DNA of 64,000 nucleotides, from contig NZ_CP084061.1 in NCBI RefSeq assembly GCF_020215665.1, positions 1,550,001 to 1,614,000 of the forward strand. The letters are read 5' to 3'. The notes under the pieces are model-generated. The model made no database searches. It was given only the letters and a program-made list of their open reading frames with translations, and had not been told where the DNA came from. Below, piece after piece: positions 18,338 to 27,640 of the stretch (the stretch's first letter is position 1; each line of letters starts with the position of its first letter). The position numbers and the translations under genes are program-made. The DNA is from Blautia parvula. Lineage in GTDB: Bacteria; Bacillota; Clostridia; Lachnospirales; Lachnospiraceae.

Positions 18338-19618
18338 TTGGATTCCAGTGACGCCATACAGTTTCTCGTCTTGATTGTACTTATATGCCTCTCGGCATTC
18401 TTTTCATCCGCAGAAACTTCTATGACAACCGCAAACAAAATTCGTATCCAGACCCTGGCCGAACAGGGAAATAAGAAGGCAAAAACCCTTCTGAAGGTAA
18501 CAGGCAATTCCGGAAAGATGCTCAGCACGATTCTGATCGGCAACAACCTGGTCAATATCGGGGCTTCTTCCCTTGCCACATCCATGGCTATCCGCATGTT
18601 CGGCAATGCCGCAGTGGGTATATGCACCGGTGTACTGACACTGCTGATCCTGATCTTCGGTGAGATCACGCCGAAGACCATGGCAACCCTCAACGCGGAA
18701 CGGCTTGCACTTTCCTACGCCGGCCCCATCCACGGACTGATGGTGCTTCTCACACCGGTCATCTATATTGTAAATAAGCTTTCCGACGGCGTGCTGTCTC
18801 TGCTGCGCGTGGACCAAAGCGGAAAGGGCAACCGGATCACAGAGCACGAGCTGCGTACCATCGTCAATGTCAGCCACGAGGAGGGCGTCATTGAGAGCGA
18901 GGAACGCCAGATGATATATAATGTGTTCGACTTTGGGGATTCCCAGGCCAAGGATGTTATGGTTCCCCGCATTGATGTGGCTTTCGCGGATATCGGAAGT
19001 TCCTATGATGACCTGATTTCCATGTTCCGGGAGGAAAAGCATACACGGTTCCCGGTCTACGAAGATACCACCGACAATGTGGTAGGCATCGTCAATGTCA
19101 AAGACCTGCTGCTTATGGGGTCCAGGGATAATTTCTCTTTAAAAGAGATCATGCGGGAGCCTTACTTTACTTTTGAGTACAAGAAGACCTCTGAACTGCT
19201 GGTGGAAATGAAGGAAGAGAGCGTTTCTTTCGCTGTCGTTCTGGACGAGTACGGCGCCACTGCCGGAATCATCACCCTGGAGGACCTGTTGGAGGAGATT
19301 GTGGGGGATATCCACGATGAATACGATGACACCGAGGAGGATGACTTAACGGAGATCATTCCCGGAAGGGAATACGTGGCACTTGGGGCCGCGAGACTGG
19401 ATGATTTAAATGAAGTGCTTCCCGTGCAGATCGAATCTGAGGACTATGATTCCATCGGCGGGTATATCATCGAACAGCTTGACCGCTTCCCGGAGCCCGG
19501 GGAAAGTATCACAACCCCGGACCATGTGCGCCTGGTTGTGGACAAGGTAGAAAAAAACAGAATCGAGGCTGTACACATTTTCCTGCCTGAGATACAGGAA
19601 CAGCCCGAAGAAGAATGA
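18338..19618 (+). CDS. CNNM/CorC (hemolysin) family membrane protein
   Basis: 426 residues from a TTG start with AAGGAG eleven bases upstream. An N-terminal DUF21/CNNM membrane domain (about 1-180, with FFSSAETSMTTANK and FGEITPKTMA) precedes a CBS pair (about 205-330, MVPRIDVAF, VVLDEYGATAGIITLEDLLE) and a C-terminal CorC/HlyC transporter-associated domain (from about 345). Such proteins act in magnesium or other divalent-cation export and homeostasis; the old hemolysin label is not functional. The next gene follows after 67 bases. Confidence 0.92.
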   Translation: MDSSDAIQFLVLIVLICLSAFFSSAETSMTTANKIRIQTLAEQGNKKAKTLLKVTGNSGKMLSTILIGNNLVNIGASSLATSMAIRMFGNAAVGICTGVLTLLILIFGEITPKTMATLNAERLALSYAGPIHGLMVLLTPVIYIVNKLSDGVLSLLRVDQSGKGNRITEHELRTIVNVSHEEGVIESEERQMIYNVFDFGDSQAKDVMVPRIDVAFADIGSSYDDLISMFREEKHTRFPVYEDTTDNVVGIVNVKDLLLMGSRDNFSLKEIMREPYFTFEYKKTSELLVEMKEESVSFAVVLDEYGATAGIITLEDLLEEIVGDIHDEYDDTEEDDLTEIIPGREYVALGAARLDDLNEVLPVQIESEDYDSIGGYIIEQLDRFPEPGESITTPDHVRLVVDKVEKNRIEAVHIFLPEIQEQPEEE

Positions 19619-19685
19619 CCGGCAGCGGGAGGAAATCCCGGACATCTGCCATAAGAACAACAAATGGAAAGGACAACAAAGAATT

Positions 19686-20408
19686 ATGAGCGGTTTTTTT
19701 AACATGGACAGCCCGGTTATGCGGTTTCTGTCCCGCGTATGTGACCTGATGATCTTAAATTTTATGTGCCTGATATGCTGCATTCCTATTGTAACCATAG
19801 GAGCATCTGTCACTGCGCTGTACTCTGTTACCCTGAAAATGGTAAGGGGGGAAGAATCTTATATCTTCAAAGGCTTCTTAAAGGCTTTCAAGGAGAACTT
19901 CAAAATATCCACGATTATCTGGCTGCTTCTGGCGGTACTTGGCCTGCTGATCTTCGCAGATTACAAGGCAACACAGTTTCTGCCCGACAATATGAAGAAC
20001 ATATTCCGCATCCTGGTAGGCGTTGTGATAACTTTCTACCTGCTGCTGATGACCTACGTTTTCCCCTATGTGGCAAGATTTGAGAACAACGTAAAAAACA
20101 CGCTCAAGAACGCGCTGCTGATCAGTATTCTGAACCTGCCCCATACGGTTCTGGTTGTCTGTATTCCGGTGGGAATCGTGTTCATCACCATGTTCAACTC
20201 CACCACACTGGTTTACGGAAGCCTGTTCTGGTTCCTGATCGGACTTTCCTTTATCGCCTTCTGCAACTCCTACATATTCCGCAAGGTCTTTGCAAAGTAT
20301 GAGCCTCAGGAGGAGGAAGAGCAGGGAAATCCTGACGATTATACCGTACCGGAAGAAATAACCCCTGACAAACAGGATGTTATAGAAGAGATAGAAGAAA
20401 AGAAATAA
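19686..20408 (+). CDS. YesL-like (DUF624) membrane protein
   Basis: 240 residues with five predicted membrane segments. The N-terminal FFNMDSPVMRFLSRVCDLMI and IPIVTIGASVTALYSVTLKM are typical of DUF624/YesL proteins. In other Firmicutes these lie beside carbohydrate ABC transporters, though none is visible here. The C-terminal 40 residues are acidic (EEEEQGNPDD). Function is unknown. It is probably co-transcribed with the CNNM-type gene and ends at a strong hairpin. Confidence 0.8.
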   Translation: MSGFFNMDSPVMRFLSRVCDLMILNFMCLICCIPIVTIGASVTALYSVTLKMVRGEESYIFKGFLKAFKENFKISTIIWLLLAVLGLLIFADYKATQFLPDNMKNIFRILVGVVITFYLLLMTYVFPYVARFENNVKNTLKNALLISILNLPHTVLVVCIPVGIVFITMFNSTTLVYGSLFWFLIGLSFIAFCNSYIFRKVFAKYEPQEEEEQGNPDDYTVPEEITPDKQDVIEEIEEKK

Positions 20409-20420
20409 AATCCTCCAAAG

Positions 20421-20450
20421 CGTGCCGGAATGAACTTTCCGGCACGTTTT
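20421..20450 (+). terminator. Terminator after the YesL-like gene
   Basis: CGTGCCGGAA pairs perfectly with TTCCGGCACG around a six-base loop, followed by TTTT, 13 bases beyond the stop codon. Confidence 0.8.
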
Positions 20451-20498
20451 AAACCAAAAGAAGCCGTTACGCATTACGCGTCCGGCTTCTTTTGGTTT
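20451..20498 (-). terminator. Sixteen-base inverted repeat at the end of the YdcF gene
   Basis: AAACCAAAAGAAGCCG is perfectly complementary to CGGCTTCTTTTGGTTT with a 16-base loop. One arm lies inside the last codons of the YdcF gene and the stop codon is in the loop, so the terminator is partly coding sequence. Confidence 0.7.
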
Positions 20499-21097
20499 TC
20501 TCTCATATCTTTCATGATCTCATGGAACTGCTCCCCGCAGCGGGCGATCTCACCGAGAACGGTATCACAGCCTTTTTCACTCAGATACCAATTGTCCCTG
20601 GTGATCTCACAATCATCTGCAGGGCAGACCAGAAGTTCCGCTTCCGGATACAGAAGCTGGTAATACAGAAGCGCCCGCCTGGCATGTGCCGGTTTACAGC
20701 AGATGATTCCCCGCTTCACCTGCAGTCCTGCCGCGTCTGTCACCTCCCTGGAACGGATGGCGTTCTCATATGTGTAGGTGGCCTTTTCCTCCCTCCATAT
20801 GTGGCATTCCTTCACACCATGCTTTACAAGGACAGCCTTTAAAAATTCCCACTCTGTCCTGTACGTTCCCCTGTATTCCTCTTCCTTTGCCTGAACACCT
20901 CCGAATCTGCCGCGCAGTATACTGTATTTTCCAGACGGCAGCACAAGCTCAGAAAATCCTTCTCTGTAGAGACTGGCTGCCTTCTCCGCGATCTGGGGAA
21001 ATCCGCTGCCGGGGACAAAGATAATATCCGCCGGCTTTGGCTCCTGTTCCACAAAAATAAATTCTGTCATCTGGTCTAAAAATCTTTTGTTCCACAT
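20474..21097 (-). CDS. YdcF/ElyC-like (DUF218) protein
   Basis: 207 residues from the ATG at 21097 (MWNKRF, AGAGGACAGGA upstream). The DUF218 core is seen in DIIFVPGSGFPQIAEKAA, then EEKATYTYENAIRSREV and the following GIICCKPAHARRALLYYQ. The family includes SanA/ElyC/YdcF, linked to envelope integrity or S-adenosylmethionine binding, but the biochemical role is not settled. No membrane anchor is seen, so this is a cytosolic form. It is the last gene of the GNAT-mannosidase-NUDIX run. Confidence 0.82.
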   Translation of the reverse strand: MWNKRFLDQMTEFIFVEQEPKPADIIFVPGSGFPQIAEKAASLYREGFSELVLPSGKYSILRGRFGGVQAKEEEYRGTYRTEWEFLKAVLVKHGVKECHIWREEKATYTYENAIRSREVTDAAGLQVKRGIICCKPAHARRALLYYQLLYPEAELLVCPADDCEITRDNWYLSEKGCDTVLGEIARCGEQFHEIMKDMRENQKKPDA

Positions 21098-21120
21098 GAT
21101 TCCTGTCCTCTCTTCGTTTC

Positions 21121-21630
21121 TTACAGGTACTTTTCGGTGATCAGGTGAAGGAAGTCCAGAATCTCCGGGTAGGTAAAAATCTCCTCTGTCCGTATCATGC
21201 GCTCCAGCTCCTCCCCGGTCACCCACCTGACTTCTGCCACTTCCTCCGGGTCCAGGATAAGCTTTGAGACAGGGATATCCCGGCGGACAAGGAAAACCTC
21301 CCAGATCATATGACTTCCGTCTTCCCGGTTAATATGTGCCAGATGAATCAGTTCTTCCCTCTCCAGGGCAAGCCCTATCTCCTCCTGCACTTCTCTGATA
21401 CACCCTTCTTTGGCGTCCTCGCCGGCCTGTATCCTGCCGGCAGTCAGGGACCAGACATTGGGATAGTGGACACATCTGCTGCTTCTCTTCTGGATCAGAA
21501 ATTCTCCCTTTGTGTTCATGATCCAGGCCTCCACCGCCACGTGATATTCACCATCACCCAGGTCTTTTCCCTTTTCCATGACTCTCCCTGTAGGAATCCC
21601 TTTGCTGTCGCATATATCCCAGAGCTCCAT
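21121..21630 (-). CDS. NUDIX hydrolase
   Basis: 169 residues with a complete Nudix box beginning AGRIQAGEDAKEGCIREVQ and continuing EEIGL, matching G-x5-E-x7-R-E-U-x-E-E-x-G-U. The N-terminal LWDICDSKGIPTGR resembles the YfcD/IPP-isomerase-like group, whose members hydrolyse various nucleoside diphosphate derivatives. The substrate is not predictable. It lies 23 bases from the YdcF gene and 14 bases from the beta-mannosidase gene. Confidence 0.9.
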   Translation of the reverse strand: MELWDICDSKGIPTGRVMEKGKDLGDGEYHVAVEAWIMNTKGEFLIQKRSSRCVHYPNVWSLTAGRIQAGEDAKEGCIREVQEEIGLALEREELIHLAHINREDGSHMIWEVFLVRRDIPVSKLILDPEEVAEVRWVTGEELERMIRTEEIFTYPEILDFLHLITEKYL

Positions 21631-21644
21631 CCTTTGTCCTCCAT

Positions 21645-24116
21645 TTACCGAATATCATATACACTTCTCAAGCGCAGGCCTTTTGGTTCTCCGCTCAGGA
21701 TCCTGACACGCTTCTCCCCTGCGTTCATGTCAAAGTAATTATCTGACAGGAGCAGGTCTTCCGCTTTATTTTGTATCTCCACGCTCTTTGCATAAGCCTG
21801 TGCCCGAACGACGATCTCATCCCCTTCCACTCTGCAGGAAAGCCCGGGGTCTGCATAGGCAAAATACTTGGGAAGGGAGAAGATGACGGTCCCCTCGGAC
21901 AGAATTTCACCGTTCTGCAGAATCTCATAACTTACATACCTGTCAAAAATCTGGATATGCGGGAATTCCACTTTATCCAGCCAGACACTGGACATAGCCG
22001 GAACGCAGACAAGTTCCTCATGGGAGGAAAAAATCTCCGCCTTCTGGTTCCGCACCGCCCATCTGACCAGGACCTGCTGTTCTTTTCTGGTCTCATTGGT
22101 CACATTCAGACGGATAGACTTTTCAAACTCAAAATGCTCCCGGTTCATATCCGGCTTCTGTGTAAGCCAGCCCTCCTCCTGGCAGGACACCATAATGGGC
22201 GCGAAGAAACGTTTTGCGTAATAATGCAGCGCCTTCCACCGTCCGGTGTAGTCAATGGAAGACCAGGAAGCCACAGGCCAGCAGTCATTTAGCTGCCAGT
22301 AGATGGCTCCCATGCATCTTCCCCTGTTTCTCCTGAAATGTTCCACGCCGTAGCGGATGGCCTCCGCCTGGAGAAGCTGTGAAGCATAGAGCACGGTTTC
22401 AAAAGAGGAGGGATAGCGGAATGTCTGCTGCATGTAATTCATGATCTTTCCGTTGGCACCTGCATTTCTCTGGTGCTTTTCCATCACATAGGAAAAAATA
22501 TTAAAGTCATCCGGATCATCCGTAAATGTCTTGACCGTGCTCAGACAGGGGAAAGACTGGAATCCGAATTCTGACGCATAGCGGAAGAAATAATTTCTGT
22601 AATCCGAGAAAGGCTTGTTTCCGTGCCACACATCCCAGTAATGCACATCACCTCTGTTCGGGTCATTTGGTTCGTCAAAGGAACCGCCTGAGGAAGGGCT
22701 TGCCGGCCAGTAAAAGGTCACAGGGTCATACTCCCTCAGCACCTCCGGGATCACTCTCTCATACATGAGCAGATAATCCCTCACCTCAGAGTGCTTTGAT
22801 ACCCAGTTGCCCTCCTTTACAAACATCTCCATCTCATTGTTGCCGCACCACAGACCTAAGGAAGGGTGACGGCGGATACGTTTTATGTTGTCAGCCAGCT
22901 CTTTTCTCATATTCTCCTCAAAGGCAGGCGTCAGATCATAGACCGCACAGGCGAACATAAAGTCCTGCCATACCATAAGACCCAGTTCATCGCAGATATC
23001 GTAGAACCAGTCCTCAGGATAATACCCGCCACCCCACACACGAACGGCGTTGAAATTGGCTGCCCTGCAGTCCTTAAGCAGTTTTCTGGTCTTTGCCGAG
23101 GTAGTCCTGCCCAGCAGGTGATCCTCGGGGATATAGTCAGCGCCCATGGCAAATACCTGTACCCCGTTAACCTCATGGGCAAAGCTCTCCCCATATGCGT
23201 CCTTCTCCACATGCATGGTCATTGTGCGAAGACCGATGCGCTGTATCTTTTCATCCACTGCCGTATCCCCGCACATAAGCTCTGTCTTGACGGTATACAA
23301 GGGCTGTTCCCCAAGGCCGTTGGGCCACCAGAGTCTGGGATCTTCAATAACGATCTCCTCCGGGGAGCCGTCAAAGACACGTTTTGACTTATCGGGGTCC
23401 TCTATGGTGATCCGGTAGGAACAGCAGGAATCCTGTCCGTGGAGTTCCACGGGGTCTCCTGCCACCCGGTCCTTCACGATCCTTACATGCACCTGAGGCT
23501 TCAGTCTGACATATCCTGCCCGGTGCTCCTGGCGCAGATACACACTGTCAAGGCAGGCTTTCTGTATCCCCAGAAGGGATACCGGGCGGAAGATACCTGC
23601 ATCCGGCAAGTGAGCACCCCAGTCCCAGCCGAACATACAGTGCGCTTTCCGAATGTGCACAAAACCGTCCATGGCGTCCTCAGACCCTCTTGTGGGCGCC
23701 TCCGCAAATTTTTCCCTGATGTACGCAAGCGGTGAGTGGAAAAGTATCCGCAGGGAGTTTCCCTTTTCATGGAGAAGATGCCGCACGGAAAATTCCCAGG
23801 TCCGGTGCATATTGTCTGTTCTGCCTATATATTCATGATTCACATAGATGTCCGCAATGGTATCCAGCCCCTCAAAGCGCAGCAAAACGCTGTCACAGGA
23901 GAGAAGGTCCGTCCCACAGGCGAATATGGTCTCATATTCATAGTCGTTTTCCATCAGTGCCAGAGCTTTATTCTCATTGTCCTTCCAAAATGGATCCTCC
24001 ATATTGCCGTTTCTCAAAAGATCCGTGTATACGGTTCCGGGTACCTGTGCCGGCTGCCAGTCGTCCCACCCCGCGGTATGCATTTCCCAGTTTTCATGAA
24101 GATTCTGTTTTATCAT
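21645..24116 (-). CDS. GH2 beta-mannosidase
   Basis: 823 residues. The N-terminal sugar-binding and immunoglobulin-like domains (1-330) are followed by a TIM-barrel with the acid/base motif GNNE (E428) and the nucleophile in [11 protein letters not shown] (E516), both typical of GH2 beta-mannosidases rather than beta-galactosidases. No signal peptide is visible, so it acts in the cytoplasm on imported manno-oligosaccharides, for example from N-glycans or mannan. There is no cognate transporter nearby. Length fits the family (800-850). Confidence 0.92.
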   Translation of the reverse strand: MIKQNLHENWEMHTAGWDDWQPAQVPGTVYTDLLRNGNMEDPFWKDNENKALALMENDYEYETIFACGTDLLSCDSVLLRFEGLDTIADIYVNHEYIGRTDNMHRTWEFSVRHLLHEKGNSLRILFHSPLAYIREKFAEAPTRGSEDAMDGFVHIRKAHCMFGWDWGAHLPDAGIFRPVSLLGIQKACLDSVYLRQEHRAGYVRLKPQVHVRIVKDRVAGDPVELHGQDSCCSYRITIEDPDKSKRVFDGSPEEIVIEDPRLWWPNGLGEQPLYTVKTELMCGDTAVDEKIQRIGLRTMTMHVEKDAYGESFAHEVNGVQVFAMGADYIPEDHLLGRTTSAKTRKLLKDCRAANFNAVRVWGGGYYPEDWFYDICDELGLMVWQDFMFACAVYDLTPAFEENMRKELADNIKRIRRHPSLGLWCGNNEMEMFVKEGNWVSKHSEVRDYLLMYERVIPEVLREYDPVTFYWPASPSSGGSFDEPNDPNRGDVHYWDVWHGNKPFSDYRNYFFRYASEFGFQSFPCLSTVKTFTDDPDDFNIFSYVMEKHQRNAGANGKIMNYMQQTFRYPSSFETVLYASQLLQAEAIRYGVEHFRRNRGRCMGAIYWQLNDCWPVASWSSIDYTGRWKALHYYAKRFFAPIMVSCQEEGWLTQKPDMNREHFEFEKSIRLNVTNETRKEQQVLVRWAVRNQKAEIFSSHEELVCVPAMSSVWLDKVEFPHIQIFDRYVSYEILQNGEILSEGTVIFSLPKYFAYADPGLSCRVEGDEIVVRAQAYAKSVEIQNKAEDLLLSDNYFDMNAGEKRVRILSGEPKGLRLRSVYDIR

Positions 24117-24143
24117 TTTGCTGCTTTCCCCTTTTCAGACTTC

Positions 24144-24431
24144 TTATTCTTCACTGCCGTCAAGCAGAAGATGACTATATTCCGGATGTTTTGCAAACCA
24201 GTCCACAGCATAAGAACATGTTGGAAGCACTTTTTTTCCGCTCTCATCCAGATACTGTGCCGCTGCCTGCATAAGCTTTCCCGCAATCCCCTGTCCGCGC
24301 AGAGATTCATCTACAAAGGTATGGTTGATATTCACCGTGTTTTTGTTTACAGCGGGAAATGTGACTTCTGCCAGTATTTTCCCCTCTTCATTGTAATAGG
24401 CGATTTTTGATTTTTCCTTCGTAAATTCCAT
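24144..24431 (-). CDS. GNAT-like N-acetyltransferase (YjdJ/COG2388 type)
   Basis: 95 residues, a minimal GNAT fold: IAYYNEEGKILAEVTF, then the acetyl-CoA loop FVDESLRGQGIAGKLMQAA, then a short C-terminal strand ending near WFAKHPEYSHLL. The class covers small acetyltransferases of unknown substrate. The ATG at 24431 has AGAGGAG seven bases upstream. The GH2 gene follows after 27 bases on the same strand. Confidence 0.85.
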   Translation of the reverse strand: MEFTKEKSKIAYYNEEGKILAEVTFPAVNKNTVNINHTFVDESLRGQGIAGKLMQAAAQYLDESGKKVLPTCSYAVDWFAKHPEYSHLLLDGSEE

Positions 24432-24462
24432 AATCATTCTCCTCTTCACTTTTTTATTTCAT

Positions 24463-24485
24463 AAAAGCCGGCTTAACCGGCTTTT
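24463..24485 (-). terminator. Terminator after the MATE gene
   Basis: AAAAGCCGG and CCGGCTTTT form a nine-base stem with a five-base loop between the MATE stop (24492) and the GNAT start. Confidence 0.7.
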
Positions 24486-24491
24486 ATATTC

Positions 24492-25925
24492 CTACTTTTC
24501 TGCTGCTGCAAGCGCTTTTGTTTTCCACTTTCCTCTCCTGTAGAAAAACCAGGTGACAATGGCACCCAGTACCCAGGATACCAAGAGAGAGATAAAGATA
24601 CACTCACTGCGGCCGTTGGGAAGTTCCGGTGTTCTGGTGGCCCAGGATATCCCGTAAGCCAGAGGCACACGAATCAGGACTGTGGTAATGATGGAGATCC
24701 ACATAGGCGTCATGGTATCACCTGCTCCCCTCATGACTCCGGAAAGACTCTGGGTCACAGCCATGGCTATGTATCCCACTGCCAGTATGCACATCATGCG
24801 CATACTCAGATCCACAAGCTCAGAGGTGCCGGTAAAGATACCCATCAGATTCCTGCCGAACAGCAGGATGAGGACCGTGATCACAGCGGATGTGCCTGCC
24901 GCGATCATGGTGCCCTGTCTGGCTCCCTGTTCCACCCGGTCGTAGCTGTTTGCCCCCACATTCTGACCCGCATAAGTGGTCATGGTGGTGCCGAAGGAAA
25001 AGTTCGGCATCATGGCAAAGCCGTCCACACGCATAACGATCACATTGGCTGCTATGAGCATTTCCCCGAAGCTGTTGGTAAGGGACTGCACAATGACCAT
25101 GGCCATGGAAAAAATAGCCTGGGTAAGCCCGGAGGGAAGTCCCAGACGGATAATATTCACGGCATGGTTCTTTTTCATCTTCAGATAGTGGAGTCTGAAA
25201 TCAAAGACATCCTTCATGCGGGTCAGTTTCCACATGCAGAGGACTGCCGATACTGCCTGCGCAATGGCTGTGGCAAGGGCAACCCCCGGCACGCCCAGGC
25301 CCAGGCCGGCTACAAACCACAGATCCAGGATAATATTCAGCACCGTCGCCACAAGCAGATATATAAGGGCCGATACGGAATCTCCCAGACCCCTGAGGAT
25401 TCCGCTCAGAATATTGTAGTAAGCCACACCTGCAATGCCGATGAACAAAATTCTCAGATAGGAATTACACCAGTCAATGATCGTATCCGGCGTATGCAGA
25501 AGCTCCAGCATAGGCATGATCACAAAGGGTGCCAGCGCCATGATAATGACTGAGGCAATGGCGGTCAGGGTGATACAGCTTCCTATGGTGCCGGAGAGTT
25601 CCTCCCTCTCCTTTGCCCCGAAATACTGGGAAACCATAACACTGCTTCCCACGGAAATACCGATAAATAAAACAAGCAGCAGGTTTAAGATCGGTCCGGC
25701 ACTGCCCACCGCTGCCAGGGCATTGTCTCCCACATACCGTCCCACAATAATACTGTCCACCGTGTTGTAGAGCTGCTGCGCGATATTACCGATAACAAGC
25801 GGCACAGTAAAAGCCACGATCTTCTCCCACGGTCTACCCTCTGTCATATCCACAGGGGCGAATAATTTCTTCAGTTGTCCTCCCATAATACGTTTACCTT
25901 CTTCTGTCACATTTTTCTCATACAT
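24492..25925 (-). CDS. MATE family efflux transporter
   Basis: Up to 477 residues with twelve membrane segments in two similar halves. LVIGNIAQQLYNTVDSIIVG in the N-terminal helix and MRVDGFAMMPNFSFGTTMTT in the second half are typical MATE motifs. The family exports cationic drugs or metabolites using sodium or proton gradients. Two starts are possible: ATG at 25925 (GGAG six bases upstream) or ATG at 25886 (MGGQLKK, AGAAGG ten bases upstream). Confidence 0.93.
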   Translation of the reverse strand: MYEKNVTEEGKRIMGGQLKKLFAPVDMTEGRPWEKIVAFTVPLVIGNIAQQLYNTVDSIIVGRYVGDNALAAVGSAGPILNLLLVLFIGISVGSSVMVSQYFGAKEREELSGTIGSCITLTAIASVIIMALAPFVIMPMLELLHTPDTIIDWCNSYLRILFIGIAGVAYYNILSGILRGLGDSVSALIYLLVATVLNIILDLWFVAGLGLGVPGVALATAIAQAVSAVLCMWKLTRMKDVFDFRLHYLKMKKNHAVNIIRLGLPSGLTQAIFSMAMVIVQSLTNSFGEMLIAANVIVMRVDGFAMMPNFSFGTTMTTYAGQNVGANSYDRVEQGARQGTMIAAGTSAVITVLILLFGRNLMGIFTGTSELVDLSMRMMCILAVGYIAMAVTQSLSGVMRGAGDTMTPMWISIITTVLIRVPLAYGISWATRTPELPNGRSECIFISLLVSWVLGAIVTWFFYRRGKWKTKALAAAEK

Positions 25926-25975
25926 ATTCAGCTCCGCTGAATATGATATATACTTATCCTACTATAAAAAGACAG

Positions 25976-26015
25976 CCCGGTCAAAATGTATTTTTCTTTG
26001 ACCGGGTGTTTTTTT
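25976..26015. terminator. Hairpin between the DegV and MATE genes
   Basis: CCCGGTCAAA pairs with TTTGACCGGG. T-rich tails lie on both sides (TGTTTTTTT on plus, CTGTCTTTTTA on minus). Confidence 0.65.
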
Positions 26016-26054
26016 CCGCTGTCCGCAGGTGCTGCGGCAAAAAGAGCAAATAGA

Positions 26055-26090
26055 AAGGCGGAAACGGCTCATCTCCTTCCGTTTCCGCCT
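26055..26090 (-). terminator. Terminator of the DegV gene
   Basis: A perfect twelve-base stem, AGGCGGAAACGG / CCGTTTCCGCCT, begins 13 bases after the degV-family stop codon. On the minus strand it is followed by TTTCTATTTG. Confidence 0.7.
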
Positions 26091-26102
26091 ATCCCCTTGG
26101 GG

Positions 26103-26942
26103 TTAAATCACCACAATGATTCCGCCGTCATTGGCATACATACTGCTGACGCCTGCGGTATCTAAAAGAACTACATCCTTTACCGGAATCCGTTTTACAA
26201 TGGCGTCCTTCACGATCTCCGCCCGCTCCCAGCAGTTGCAGTGTGAGATGCCCAGTATTCTGTCCGCACTGTTCTCTGAGCGCTCCACAATATAATCCAC
26301 CATTTTCATAAGGGCCTTGTTGATGCCTCTCGCTTGGTCAAGCTGTATGATCGTGCCCTCCGGGGTCGCTCCCATGACAGGCTTGATCTTCAGGGCCGTG
26401 GCCACAAATGCCTTCAGATTACTTAATCGTCCGTTCTTTCGCAGAGTTTCAAGGCTCTCCAGCACAAAATAGGTGTTCTGGCTCTCAATATAAGCCTCTA
26501 CCTCCCGGACAATATCCTCAAATTCCATATTTTTACTCTCACACTCTTCAATCTTCAGAGCGATCAGGGTCTCGCCCACAGAAGCTGAGCGGGAATTGAA
26601 TACATGGATCTTTTTCTCAGGACTGCTCTCCAAAAGCAGATTTCTGCCGAGTACGGCACTGTTATAGGAGCCGCTCAGTTCTGAGGAAAGCGTCACTGCA
26701 TACACATGGTCTGCCTCACAGTCATAGGCTTCCATATATCTCTCCGGGGAGGGACATGAGGATTTGGGACAGTTCGGTGATTCTGCCACTCTTTTTAAGA
26801 AATATGCCTGATCAAAGCTCTCATCATCCACAATATCTTCTTCGTCGACAGTAAGGGTCAGGGATGCCCGTTCAATGGCCGGGTCTTCTTTCCAACGTTC
26901 TATTAATTCTCCGCAGCTGTCTATTACTATTTTATATCTCAT
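26103..26942 (-). CDS. DegV family fatty-acid-binding protein
   Basis: 279 residues. KIVIDSCGELIERW opens the fold, SSCPSPERYMEAYD supplies the phosphate-side serine loop and VTLSSELSGSYNSA the conserved ligand-binding segment. DegV/FakB proteins present acyl chains to the FakA kinase in phospholipid synthesis; no fakA is nearby. It is a single gene with flanking terminators. Confidence 0.92.
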   Translation of the reverse strand: MRYKIVIDSCGELIERWKEDPAIERASLTLTVDEEDIVDDESFDQAYFLKRVAESPNCPKSSCPSPERYMEAYDCEADHVYAVTLSSELSGSYNSAVLGRNLLLESSPEKKIHVFNSRSASVGETLIALKIEECESKNMEFEDIVREVEAYIESQNTYFVLESLETLRKNGRLSNLKAFVATALKIKPVMGATPEGTIIQLDQARGINKALMKMVDYIVERSENSADRILGISHCNCWERAEIVKDAIVKRIPVKDVVLLDTAGVSSMYANDGGIIVVI

Positions 26943-27097
26943 CTTGCAACCTCTTATATGTAGTTTTTAATACTATGTTTTATGATAACACAAAACCATG
27001 CTGTTGAAAAGGGCTTTTTTCATGAAAGTACTTTGATTTTTCCCGTTTTTCGTATATACTATTCATTAGACTAATGACAGGAAGAGGAAATAATATC

Positions 27098-27601
27098 ATG
27101 ATAGCTTTACAGGTACAGGATGTAAAAGACTTTATGTCCCGTCTGCTTATCGGAACCGACTTCGATGCCTTCTGGCTGTGTGAGGCCAATGTGACCACCT
27201 TTGTCACTTACCATATTGACGGTTCCCTCCACAAGGAGTTCTTTGATTCAGAACAGGCGGAAATGCTCGCCCGGACAGAGCGCACCTTCTCAACGTGGAA
27301 GGAAATAAAACCCTTCTGCTTCTCCATCATGAAAGGAAAACATACCCCGCTGCACTTTAAAATTGTATTTCAGCTCTCCCGGCAGAATGTGGAAAAACTG
27401 CTTGTGGGAAGCGGACTTTCCCAGACACCGGCAGATGTCTTCGGCCTGTATCTGAACCTGCAGTACGACGGCAGTCATGTGACCTGCACAACAGGTACAT
27501 CCCTGAGAACCTTTACCATGGACAAGTCCCTGGACCGGGTGTGGGATGAAATGGTGACCAAATTTTTCAAGCAGCAGCAGATTCCTGTGCTGCTTGTCTG
27601 A
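27098..27601 (+). CDS. DUF5721 family protein
   Basis: 167 residues from the ATG at 27098 (AAGAGGAAA upstream). The pattern MIALQVQDVKDFMSRLLIG, then THIDGSLHKEFF-like YHIDGSLHKEFF, and a C-terminal strand region is that of DUF5721, a family I know only from Lachnospiraceae-type genomes. No catalytic motif is seen. It is followed after 39 bases by the acyltransferase-type gene and then nudC. Confidence 0.75.
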   Translation: MIALQVQDVKDFMSRLLIGTDFDAFWLCEANVTTFVTYHIDGSLHKEFFDSEQAEMLARTERTFSTWKEIKPFCFSIMKGKHTPLHFKIVFQLSRQNVEKLLVGSGLSQTPADVFGLYLNLQYDGSHVTCTTGTSLRTFTMDKSLDRVWDEMVTKFFKQQQIPVLLV

Positions 27602-27640
27602 TTTTATATTGATAATAGTTTATGTGAAAGAAGGAAAAGT

